DNA from: Planctopirus ephydatiae
GTDB taxonomy: Bacteria > Planctomycetota > Planctomycetia > Planctomycetales > Planctomycetaceae
Reading direction: 5' to 3'
Assembly: GCF_007752345.1 (NCBI RefSeq)
Contig: NZ_CP036299.1
Span: 3,373,501-3,437,500 of the forward strand
Length of the DNA stretch: 64,000 nt
A program made the translations under genes and the position numbers. Below the pieces are notes generated by a model that was given only the letters and a program-made list of their open reading frames with translations, had not been told where the DNA came from and made no database searches. Positions 51,435-61,923 of the stretch are shown here, one piece after another. Position 1 is the stretch's first letter; each line of letters opens with the position of its first letter.

Positions 51435-51920
51435 ATGGCTGCACCCACTGTCGAACTTGTCGCGGGAGATCTTCTCAAACAACCGGTGGATGTGATTGTC
51501 AATTCCTGGAATCGAAACTTCATTCCCTGGTGGCTGCTTTTACCTCAAGGTGTTTCTGGGGCGATCAAACGTCATGCCGGAACAGCACCATTCCGTGAGC
51601 TTAGCCGGGCTGGGATCATGCCATTGGGCTCCGCAGTCTTGACGTCGGCTGGGCGCCTGCACTTTCGAGGCATCATTCATGTCGCGGGGATCAACCTGTG
51701 CTGGCTGGCAAGTGAGTATTCCATCCGCCAATCGACTCGCAATGCCGTACAGCTCGCGGTGCAGCAGGGCTTTTGCTCGATGGGCATCCCTCTGATAGGT
51801 GCCGGATCTGGAGGTTTTCCTGCCGAAAGAGCTCGTCTCTTGATTCTCGACGAACTGGCTCAACTCAAACTGAAAAGTCCCATCCTGGTGAAAGTGGTGA
51901 CTTTCGCTCCTGAGAAATAG
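51435..51920 (+). CDS. Macro domain protein (ADP-ribose binding)
   Basis: A 161-residue stand-alone macrodomain: GDLLKQPVDVIVNSWN (the family usually has NAAN, here NSWN), GVSGAIKRHAG, and PLIGAGSGGFP, the phosphate-binding loop. Such proteins bind ADP-ribose or remove it from proteins or from O-acetyl-ADP-ribose. The altered NSWN may change activity. It is a single gene; no ADP-ribosyltransferase is nearby. Confidence 0.88.
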   Translation: MAAPTVELVAGDLLKQPVDVIVNSWNRNFIPWWLLLPQGVSGAIKRHAGTAPFRELSRAGIMPLGSAVLTSAGRLHFRGIIHVAGINLCWLASEYSIRQSTRNAVQLAVQQGFCSMGIPLIGAGSGGFPAERARLLILDELAQLKLKSPILVKVVTFAPEK

Positions 51921-52123
51921 CAAATCTCGCCACTCAAATCTGGTGGAGGGGCATCTATCGGAATTTGAAGAGAGCATTCCTCGACAGTCCTCTTCGATAA
52001 CCTGTTTCTCGAAAAGAAAACAAGTTGATTGTTAAGAAACAATTAGAATCGTGATTTTAGTGTGGTCGTCGACATCAAAGCGTGGGTAGAGTTTCGTCCA
52101 TCCCATGAACTTTAACCACAGCT

Positions 52124-53455
52124 TTGAACGAAATTCTTGTGTCATACGCTGCTTCTCCACTACGAACTTCACGAAGTCCCTGGCAGGAATTCTTCTGGGG
52201 TCTCTGGACCGTCGTGGCTGCCTTTGGTTGTTACTTTTCCATGTATGCCTTTCGCAAACCATTCACTGCCGGGAGTTTCAATGAGCCGCTATTGGCTCAG
52301 ATGGACTTCAAAAGCGTGCTGGTGATCTCGCAAGTCTTTGGCTACATGCTCTCCAAGTTCATTGGCATTAAAGTCATTGCCGAAACCCCACCACATCGGC
52401 GGGTGCTGGGCATTCTGATTCTCATCGCTCTCGCTCAACTGAGTCTGATTGGCTTTGGTTTAACACCACGCCCCTGGAATCTGGTCTTCATGTTTTTCAA
52501 TGGCCTGCCATTGGGCATGGTCTTTGGACTGGTGCTCGGTTGCCTTGAGGGTCGTCGTTCGAGCGAGGCACTCACAGCCGGTCTTTGTGCCAGTTTTATC
52601 CTCGCCGGGGGAGTTATGAAGTCTGTGGGAACCTGGCTGCTCACAGACGTCGGCATGAGTGAAGACTGGATGCCGGCAACGGCCGGGGGGTTGTTTATGC
52701 TTCCCTTGGGAATCTGCCTCGTGATGCTTGCTCTGGTTCCTCCACCATCGATCGAAGATATTGCTGCACGAACCGAGCGGAGTACCATGAATGGCAATGA
52801 TCGCTGGGCGTTTTTCAGCCGCTATGCGCCGGGTCTGCTGCCCATCATTGTGTTCTATCTGCTGGTCACGATTCTGCGGAGCCTGCGAGATGACTTTCAG
52901 CCGGAAATCTGGAAAACATTGGGTAGTACCTTCACATCCTCGACATTCACCAAGTCTGAGACTCTCGTGACGCTGGGAGTGATCGCTGTGAATGGGACAG
53001 CCGTACTGATCCGCAATAATCGACTCGCATTTTTTACAGCCTTAGCAACCTGCGGCGTCGGCCTGGGTCTTCTCGCTGGTTCGCTGATTGGACATCACCT
53101 TGACCTGATGAACGATTTCACATTCATCGTCCTCCTGGGACTGGGACTTTATCTACCCTATGTGGCCTTTCATACCACCGTTTTTGAACGCCTGATTGCC
53201 ATGACTCGCGATAAAGGGACCGTCGGATTCCTGATGTATGTCGTTGATGCCATCGGGTATTTGGGCTTTGTCGGGATTGTTCTACTGAAAAACTATATCT
53301 CGCGAAGCACGAACGTTGTAGAACTGCTCATCATTTCCAGTTGGGTAAGTGTGGTGATTTCAACAATCGCCCTGACGATCAGTTGGGTCTACTTTTCAAA
53401 AGTTCAGCCTCGTCAGACAGAATTGACCGAACTCGAAGTTCGCATTTCCAGTTGA
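52124..53455 (+). CDS. DUF5690 family MFS-like membrane protein
   Basis: A 443-residue polytopic protein with about 12 membrane segments, opening WQEFFWGLWTVVAAFGCYFSMYAFRKPFTAG, and RPWNLVFMFFNGLPLGMVFGLVLGCLEGRR, a DUF5690 hallmark that resembles major-facilitator transporters. Substrate unknown. The start at 52124 is TTG; GTG at 52139 is an alternative. The alcohol dehydrogenase gene follows after 42 bases and is probably in the same operon, so the transporter may supply or export its substrate. Phosphonate-linked pairs of this kind are known, but no phosphonate gene is seen here. Confidence 0.82.
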   Translation: MNEILVSYAASPLRTSRSPWQEFFWGLWTVVAAFGCYFSMYAFRKPFTAGSFNEPLLAQMDFKSVLVISQVFGYMLSKFIGIKVIAETPPHRRVLGILILIALAQLSLIGFGLTPRPWNLVFMFFNGLPLGMVFGLVLGCLEGRRSSEALTAGLCASFILAGGVMKSVGTWLLTDVGMSEDWMPATAGGLFMLPLGICLVMLALVPPPSIEDIAARTERSTMNGNDRWAFFSRYAPGLLPIIVFYLLVTILRSLRDDFQPEIWKTLGSTFTSSTFTKSETLVTLGVIAVNGTAVLIRNNRLAFFTALATCGVGLGLLAGSLIGHHLDLMNDFTFIVLLGLGLYLPYVAFHTTVFERLIAMTRDKGTVGFLMYVVDAIGYLGFVGIVLLKNYISRSTNVVELLIISSWVSVVISTIALTISWVYFSKVQPRQTELTELEVRISS

Positions 53456-53497
53456 TGATGCCCGGAACTTCTTTATCACTATTCGATTGTCCGAATC

Positions 53498-54661
53498 ATG
53501 CAAACGACATCAACCAGTTCCTCTCGTGATAGCAGTGGTCGTATGGAACGATTGCGGCTGAGTGAAGCATTTCTCCCCACCTCCTGCACTGCCGCCGTTT
53601 TCTCTGGTGAGACGCACCATCTTGAACTGAATCAGATTCCACTTCCCATGTTGGGTGCCGGGGAGATTCTGGTGAAGGTCACTGCATGCACACTTTGCGG
53701 GAGTGATCTTCATAGCGTGGAAGGTCGTCGGAAAGTCCCTGTGCCGACAATTCTGGGGCACGAAATTGTCGGGCAGATTGCAGCGATTGGCGGAGATATT
53801 ACTCCCGCTGATCTCGCCAACGCTCCACTCCATGTGGGAGATCTCGTGACCTGGGCAGTCGTGGCCAACTGCGGCAAATGCTTTTACTGCGAACGCGATC
53901 TTCCCCAAAAATGCCTCCATTCGGTCAAGTATGGTCACGAAGCATTTCGTCCCGGCAAAGAACTACTGGGAGGGTTGGCCGAATACTGCCTGCTGGTCCC
54001 TGGGACAGCGATCATCAAATTGCCACCCCATTTGCCCACTTCGGTGGCCTGCCCAGCCAGTTGTGCGACGTCGACAATTGCCGCAGTTCTCGAAGCGGCT
54101 CAACCGCTCAAGGGCCGCAGTATCTGCATTCTTGGAGCCGGGATGCTGGGACTGACGGCCTGCGCGATGTCCAGATCGCTGGGGGCCACCCATGTCATTT
54201 GCGTTGATCCTCAACCTTTTCGGCGAGAGTTGGCCTTAAAGTTCGGTGCAACCCACACCTCAGATTCAATGCAACTGGGAGAGACTCTCCGTTCGGCTGG
54301 TCTTCTTCATGGGGTTGATGCCGTTGCTGAACTCTCTGGGAACAATTCCGCCTTTGAAAGTGTCTGGCCCCTCGTGCGACTGGGCGGCACGATTGTCCTG
54401 GCTGGTTCCGTCTTCCCGTCACCTGCGATTGGTATGGCACTCGAACAGCTTGTCCGTCGTCAGATTACCATGCGGGGTGTGCACAACTATGGCCCGAGGC
54501 ACTTGCGAACTGCGATCGAATTTCTGGCCAGCGAACATCAGAACTACCCCTTCGAGTCGCTGGTCAAGCAATGGTTTCCTCTGGAACAAATCAGTGAAGC
54601 CATGACGGCAGGCAAAGAACCCTCGGCAATCCGTATCGGGATCACCATGACTCAGGAGTAG
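53498..54661 (+). CDS. Zinc-dependent alcohol dehydrogenase (MDR family)
   Basis: A 387-residue medium-chain dehydrogenase. The catalytic zinc site is CTLCGSDLHS and GHEIVGQI, the structural zinc site CGKCFYCERDLPQKC (four Cys), and the NAD(P) fold ICILGAGMLGLTACAMS. It resembles phosphonate-catabolism-associated alcohol dehydrogenases (TIGR03366-like), but the substrate is not established. It is the second gene of a plus-strand pair with DUF5690. An ATG at 53543 is an alternative start that would drop a Ser-rich 15-residue leader. Confidence 0.86.
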   Translation: MQTTSTSSSRDSSGRMERLRLSEAFLPTSCTAAVFSGETHHLELNQIPLPMLGAGEILVKVTACTLCGSDLHSVEGRRKVPVPTILGHEIVGQIAAIGGDITPADLANAPLHVGDLVTWAVVANCGKCFYCERDLPQKCLHSVKYGHEAFRPGKELLGGLAEYCLLVPGTAIIKLPPHLPTSVACPASCATSTIAAVLEAAQPLKGRSICILGAGMLGLTACAMSRSLGATHVICVDPQPFRRELALKFGATHTSDSMQLGETLRSAGLLHGVDAVAELSGNNSAFESVWPLVRLGGTIVLAGSVFPSPAIGMALEQLVRRQITMRGVHNYGPRHLRTAIEFLASEHQNYPFESLVKQWFPLEQISEAMTAGKEPSAIRIGITMTQE

Positions 54662-54712
54662 CTTCACAAATTTCAAAGTGGCTGCTGATGCAGGATTAGC
54701 TGACTGGCTGAA

Positions 54713-56830
54713 TCATCCTGCGAAATTTACCCTTCCACCAACTCTGGCGAAGCGCCCCAGTGCCATGAGTGGGAAGTAGAGGGGGTAATAGTGGTATCGC
54801 AGGTAGAAGACCCGGGGAAAGCCTGTCCCTGTGAACTCTTCTTCGTCCCATGTGCCATTACTTTTCTGAGTTTTCAGCAGGAATTCCACGCCCCGCTGGC
54901 ATTCGATCGAGTTCTGCTCACCGGCCGCAATCAAACCCAGCACAGCCCATGCCGTTTGTGAGGCTGTCGGCGTGCCTTGTCCCCTGAGGGCCGGATTATC
55001 GTAGGTGGCTGGAGTTTCACCCCAGCCACCACAGGCCTGCTGCTTGCTTTTAAGCCAACCAGCCGCACTTACCAATCGAGGATCATGGGCCGGAATACCA
55101 ATGGCTGTCAGGCCCACCAGAACCTGCCATGTGCCGTAGATGTAATTGACGCCCCAGCGACCATACCAGGCATGATCGTACTCCTGATCATTCCAGATGA
55201 ACTCCAGCGCTCTTTGCACAGATGGATCATTGAAACTGATCCCCACAGCTGCATACGCTTCGAGGACTCGAGCCGAAATATCGGCATTCGTCTCATCGAG
55301 CATGGCGTTATGGTCAGCGAAAGGAACTTTTGTCAGTAGTTCCTTGTTGATATCCGAATCGAAAGCTCCCCATCCGCCATCCCTCGACTGAAGTGCCTTA
55401 AGCCACTGCACACCGCGCCCCATGGCTTCCAAGACAGGTCGATGATTTTCCAGTTGCTTAAGTGCCTGTTCGCGAGAGTTACTTTCTGCACTCCAGCCTG
55501 TCTGGACAGGAAGAACTCCGTTGGAAATCGCTAAGGGTGTCGCCTCTTCTGGTAATGTTGATGCCAGAGCAATCAGCACCATCGCGGTATCATCAACATC
55601 GGGATAAAACTCGTTATTGAACTCGAAATACCATCCGGAGACAGGGGTCTCGGGATGAGCTTTCGACCAGTCGCCGGCATGGCGGACTTCTTTACTCAGC
55701 AGCCAGTTCCTCGCTTTACCAAAAGCAGGATGATCTGGTTCAACTCCCGACTCCCGCAAGGCAATGATCGAAATTGCGGTATCCCATACGGGAGACAAGC
55801 AAGGCTGCAAGCGTAACGAATCCCGCTCGCGGAGCATCAGTCGATTCAATTCTTCCCGCTGTTTTTTAACCATTGGATGCTGATCGTCATACCCGGCACA
55901 TTTGAGCCCGATCAACGTCCAGACAATCGGAGGAAAGATCGCTCCCAATCCATCGCTCATCTCCTGTCGATCCAGGATCCACTGCACACACTTATGGACT
56001 GCGCGCGACCGCAAAGGTTTGATTCCATAACTTTCGATGGATTTCAGGCATTGATCGGCAAAAAAGAAAAATCGACTCCAGTTCATCCAGCCTTTGGAGT
56101 TCGACTCATGATTCACACCGCGAATAAACCGGGGTAACTGCTTCTCCGGCGAAGCATACAATTCATCGATGGTGATCTGATGGCCGTCCGCGTCTTTCAA
56201 TTCCACTGCGGGTTGAAAGGCCCAAAGCAAACTCAGTGGGACGACAATTGTCCGCGACCAGGCCGACATTTGTGAAAGACTGATCGGGAACCAATCGGGT
56301 AACAAAATCACTTCTGGCGGAACAGCCGGGCACATTGAGTAAGGAATGAGCCCCAGCATGGCGAGGTAGAATCTTGTAAAACTGTTCACACGCTCAACGC
56401 CACCTGCCTTGAGTATTGCTTCACGAGCCCTGATTAAAGCGGGTTCATCGGCTGCACGACCTGTAATTCGCAAGGCCAGGTAGGCTTTGACAGCACAACT
56501 GACATCGATGGGGCCACCAGGAAAATTGCTCCAACTGCCATCTTCATTCTGCTTCGTCAGCAGATATCTGGCTGCTGCCTGTGCATCAGGAGATTGACCT
56601 TCATTCAGAAAGGCCAGCAGGAGGATGTACTCCGATTCGAGGATCGTATCACCTTCAAGCTCAGCAACGAAGAATCCCTCGGAGTGTTGTTGATCGAGAA
56701 GATACTGTCGAGTTCTCGCAATCGCGGTCTGTAATCCCACACAGGTTTCCCGCGTCTTTTCAGCAGGTGCCGAATGTTCGAATGCTGCCAGCAGGTCGAC
56801 TCGTTTCGCACCAAAAGTACCTGAAGTCAT
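54713..56830 (-). CDS. shc: Squalene-hopene cyclase
   Basis: A 705-residue terpene cyclase that turns squalene into hopene, the first step of hopanoid membrane lipids. The protonating DxDD motif reads DVDDTAM (near residue 413), and repeated QW motifs are present, for example KQNEDGSWSNF, QSRDGGWGAFD and KQQACGGWGET. Length is a little above the bacterial norm (about 630-690). No N-terminal signal; it is a monotopic membrane enzyme. Its ATG overlaps the stop of a small upstream ORF (ATGA). No other hopanoid gene (hpnC/D/E/H) is seen in the window. Confidence 0.96.
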   Translation of the reverse strand: MTSGTFGAKRVDLLAAFEHSAPAEKTRETCVGLQTAIARTRQYLLDQQHSEGFFVAELEGDTILESEYILLLAFLNEGQSPDAQAAARYLLTKQNEDGSWSNFPGGPIDVSCAVKAYLALRITGRAADEPALIRAREAILKAGGVERVNSFTRFYLAMLGLIPYSMCPAVPPEVILLPDWFPISLSQMSAWSRTIVVPLSLLWAFQPAVELKDADGHQITIDELYASPEKQLPRFIRGVNHESNSKGWMNWSRFFFFADQCLKSIESYGIKPLRSRAVHKCVQWILDRQEMSDGLGAIFPPIVWTLIGLKCAGYDDQHPMVKKQREELNRLMLRERDSLRLQPCLSPVWDTAISIIALRESGVEPDHPAFGKARNWLLSKEVRHAGDWSKAHPETPVSGWYFEFNNEFYPDVDDTAMVLIALASTLPEEATPLAISNGVLPVQTGWSAESNSREQALKQLENHRPVLEAMGRGVQWLKALQSRDGGWGAFDSDINKELLTKVPFADHNAMLDETNADISARVLEAYAAVGISFNDPSVQRALEFIWNDQEYDHAWYGRWGVNYIYGTWQVLVGLTAIGIPAHDPRLVSAAGWLKSKQQACGGWGETPATYDNPALRGQGTPTASQTAWAVLGLIAAGEQNSIECQRGVEFLLKTQKSNGTWDEEEFTGTGFPRVFYLRYHYYPLYFPLMALGRFARVGGRVNFAG

Positions 56831-57066
56831 TTCAGGAGCCCCTCCATCCCTGGGCAGATCCTAGTCATTGTTGATTGAATATCTGGTCTGGATTCTCCAG
56901 AGGCGGTCATCCTAAGCCACTGCATCCAATGCCGCAAGAAAACTTGAGCATGTTCCACAAACCACTCAGGTCTTTGGCTCGACTTCTTGCTGGGCACGGC
57001 TGGATTTCGCTTGTTCTTGCGGCGTATCAATTCATCCAGAGTGGCGATTGACGCGTGGAAGGCCAT
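56827..57066 (-). CDS. Small hypothetical protein coupled to squalene-hopene cyclase
   Basis: A 79-codon frame (MAFHASIATLDELIRRKNK at the start) ending in the ATGA overlap with the cyclase start. It is basic and has a possible amphipathic helix (WFVEHAQVFLRHWMQWLRM). GGGA lies about 6 bases before the ATG. No family is recognised. The overlap with a metabolic gene supports translation; the call is tentative. The in-frame extension to 57213 is less likely. Confidence 0.45.
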   Translation of the reverse strand: MAFHASIATLDELIRRKNKRNPAVPSKKSSQRPEWFVEHAQVFLRHWMQWLRMTASGESRPDIQSTMTRICPGMEGLLK

Positions 57067-57211
57067 AATCCCAGAGTAATCCTTTATTTTTATGGCCTTT
57101 GCAGAACCTGACTCATCGAGTGCCTTGTGCAAGACGTGAGTCTCTGGTCGCACAGACCTCAGGCGTAGCAGTGGCGCCCCGATGATCCATCCCACGGAAA
57201 GACCGATTTTC

Positions 57212-58294
57212 ATGAACCAGCCTTATGATGCATTGTTGATCGTTTCCTTTGGAGGCCCGGATCGTCCTGAAGATGTCCTGCCGTTCCTGGAAAATGTGCT
57301 TCGAGGCAAACCGGTCCCCAGAGAACGTATGCTGGAAGTTGCCGAACATTACTATCACTTTGGTGGCAAGAGCCCGATTAACGACCAGGTTCGAGAGTTA
57401 ATCTCCGCTTTGAAAATTGAGTTCCAGAAATCTGGTATTGATCTGCCCATCTATTGGGGCAATCGCAACTGGCACCCGATGCTCACAGACACAGTTCGTG
57501 AAATGGCAGAGCAGGGGGTGCAGCGTGCGCTGGCATTCTTTACCTCGGGCTACAGTTGTTACTCCGGCTGCCGGCAGTACCGCGAGAACATTATCGCCGC
57601 TCGAGAAGCCGTTGGTGCCCAAGCACCTCTCATCGAGAAGACGAGAATGTTCTACAACCATCCACTCTTTATCGAAGCGAACACCGAACGGCTACGAACT
57701 GCGATGTCTACCTGGAGTGGTGAGGAGCGTCAGCAGGCCCATCTGACATTCACCGCTCACAGTATCCCGATGTCGATGGCGGATCGATCCAACTACACGT
57801 TGCAACTGACTGAGACCTGTCGGTTGATTGCGAACGCCCTGGAATTCGAAAAGGACCGCTGGTCACTGGTCTATCAGAGCCGGAGTGGACGTCCTCAGGA
57901 TCCCTGGCTGGAACCGGATATTCTTGATCATCTCAAATCCCTCAACGAGCGAAACATCCGAAATGTCGCGGTCGCCCCGGTGGGTTTTCTCTCGGATCAC
58001 ATGGAAGTCCTTTATGACCTCGATGAAGAAGCCAGTCTGCTCGCCAAACAACTCGGCCTGAATTTCGTTCGATCTGGAACTGTGGGGACTCATCCTCAAT
58101 TTATTGCCATGATTCGAGAACTTGTCGAAGAACGGATCGGCCGACGAAGCTGCCGCCAGGCGATTGGTCATTTCGGCCCCAGCCACGATGTCTGCCCGCC
58201 ACACTGTTGTGAATACCCGACAGGCCGACCGACAGCAGCGGCAAACATTTCCAATCGTGACGGTTCCAACGGATCGACAGCACGACCGATCTGA
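57212..58294 (+). CDS. hemH: Ferrochelatase with likely [2Fe-2S] cysteines
   Basis: A 360-residue enzyme inserting Fe(II) into (copro)porphyrin. Seen: LLIVSFGGPDRPEDVLPFLENVLRGK at the N-terminus, the catalytic His in FTAHSIPMSM (near residue 190) and the Glu in GFLSDHMEVLYDLDEEA. Cys residues in GYSCYSGCRQY (near 120) and DVCPPHCC near the C-terminus are at the places used for a [2Fe-2S] cluster in mycobacterial ferrochelatases. Similarity to the actinobacterial/Firmicute type suggests coproporphyrin ferrochelatase; this is inference. The start at 57212 is preferred to 57182. Confidence 0.92.
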   Translation: MNQPYDALLIVSFGGPDRPEDVLPFLENVLRGKPVPRERMLEVAEHYYHFGGKSPINDQVRELISALKIEFQKSGIDLPIYWGNRNWHPMLTDTVREMAEQGVQRALAFFTSGYSCYSGCRQYRENIIAAREAVGAQAPLIEKTRMFYNHPLFIEANTERLRTAMSTWSGEERQQAHLTFTAHSIPMSMADRSNYTLQLTETCRLIANALEFEKDRWSLVYQSRSGRPQDPWLEPDILDHLKSLNERNIRNVAVAPVGFLSDHMEVLYDLDEEASLLAKQLGLNFVRSGTVGTHPQFIAMIRELVEERIGRRSCRQAIGHFGPSHDVCPPHCCEYPTGRPTAAANISNRDGSNGSTARPI

Positions 58295-58581
58295 CAACAA
58301 CGACAGTAAAACACTCAAAAACTGATTTTGATCCTCCAGCACGCAATTCATCGGCTCAATCTGCCGATAGCTCCCATGAAGCAGTGCTGACCGCTGGGCC
58401 ACATACCGTTTGATAGTTCTTAGCGACTGTCAAGCTCTTGTGCTGCTCCGGCCTGATTTCGTCTGCAAAACTGTTCTGCCCGATCTGGTTCATCTCAGAT
58501 TCATGCGGGCTTTCCAGGCAGATGCCTTCAAGCACGCTTCGCTCGGACTATCGAAGCCAGTGTGCAGGGGGTTCAAAGATA

Positions 58582-61310
<2,729 letters not shown>

Positions 61311-61314
<4 letters not shown>

Positions 61315-61823
61315 TTGCTCCAGTTGATGGAACTACCACCGTCGAATCGCACGCCTTGAATCAGAAGCAGTTCGTCACCTTCTGGGTGAACGAACAACTC
61401 ATGGGCATTCCCGTAGGTATTGTGCAGGAGGTTCTGAACCCCCAGACAATCGCTTCCGTTCCACTGGCACCACGAGAAATAGCCGGGCTGTTGAATCTCC
61501 GCGGCCAGATTGTCACCGCCATCAACCTGAGGCGGCGTCTGGGATTGCCTGATTATTCGCAATCGGAGGGAAGCATGAATGTGGTGCTCCGCTACCGAGG
61601 CGAATCCTTCAGCCTGCTGGTCGACAGCGTGGGCGATGTGCTGGATATCGCCGAGATGCCTATTGAAACTCCACCTCGCACGATTTCATCCACCTGGAAG
61701 GCCTATACCGAAGGTGTGGTCCGCCTGGAAAAGAATCTGCTGCTATTACTCAACGTGACGGCCATTCTGGCAATTGGCGGGCCGCTTAAATCGGAACATT
61801 CGCCGATGGAACCACGACCTTAA
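61311..61823 (+). CDS. cheW: Chemotaxis coupling protein CheW
   Basis: A 170-residue single CheW domain linking receptors to CheA: FVTFWVNEQLMGIPVGIVQEV, REIAGLLNLRGQIVTAINLRRRLG and LLVDSVGDVLDI are the family's signatures. The ATG overlaps the cheA stop codon. Length is normal. Confidence 0.95.
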
Positions 61824-61923
61824 CGAATGGATGACCACCTCGCTTTTCAAGCTCAATACTCCAACTCGTCTGTTTCGAACTCAGAATTTTTGAATATCGA
61901 ATTATCGAAATCAGTGGCTACCC

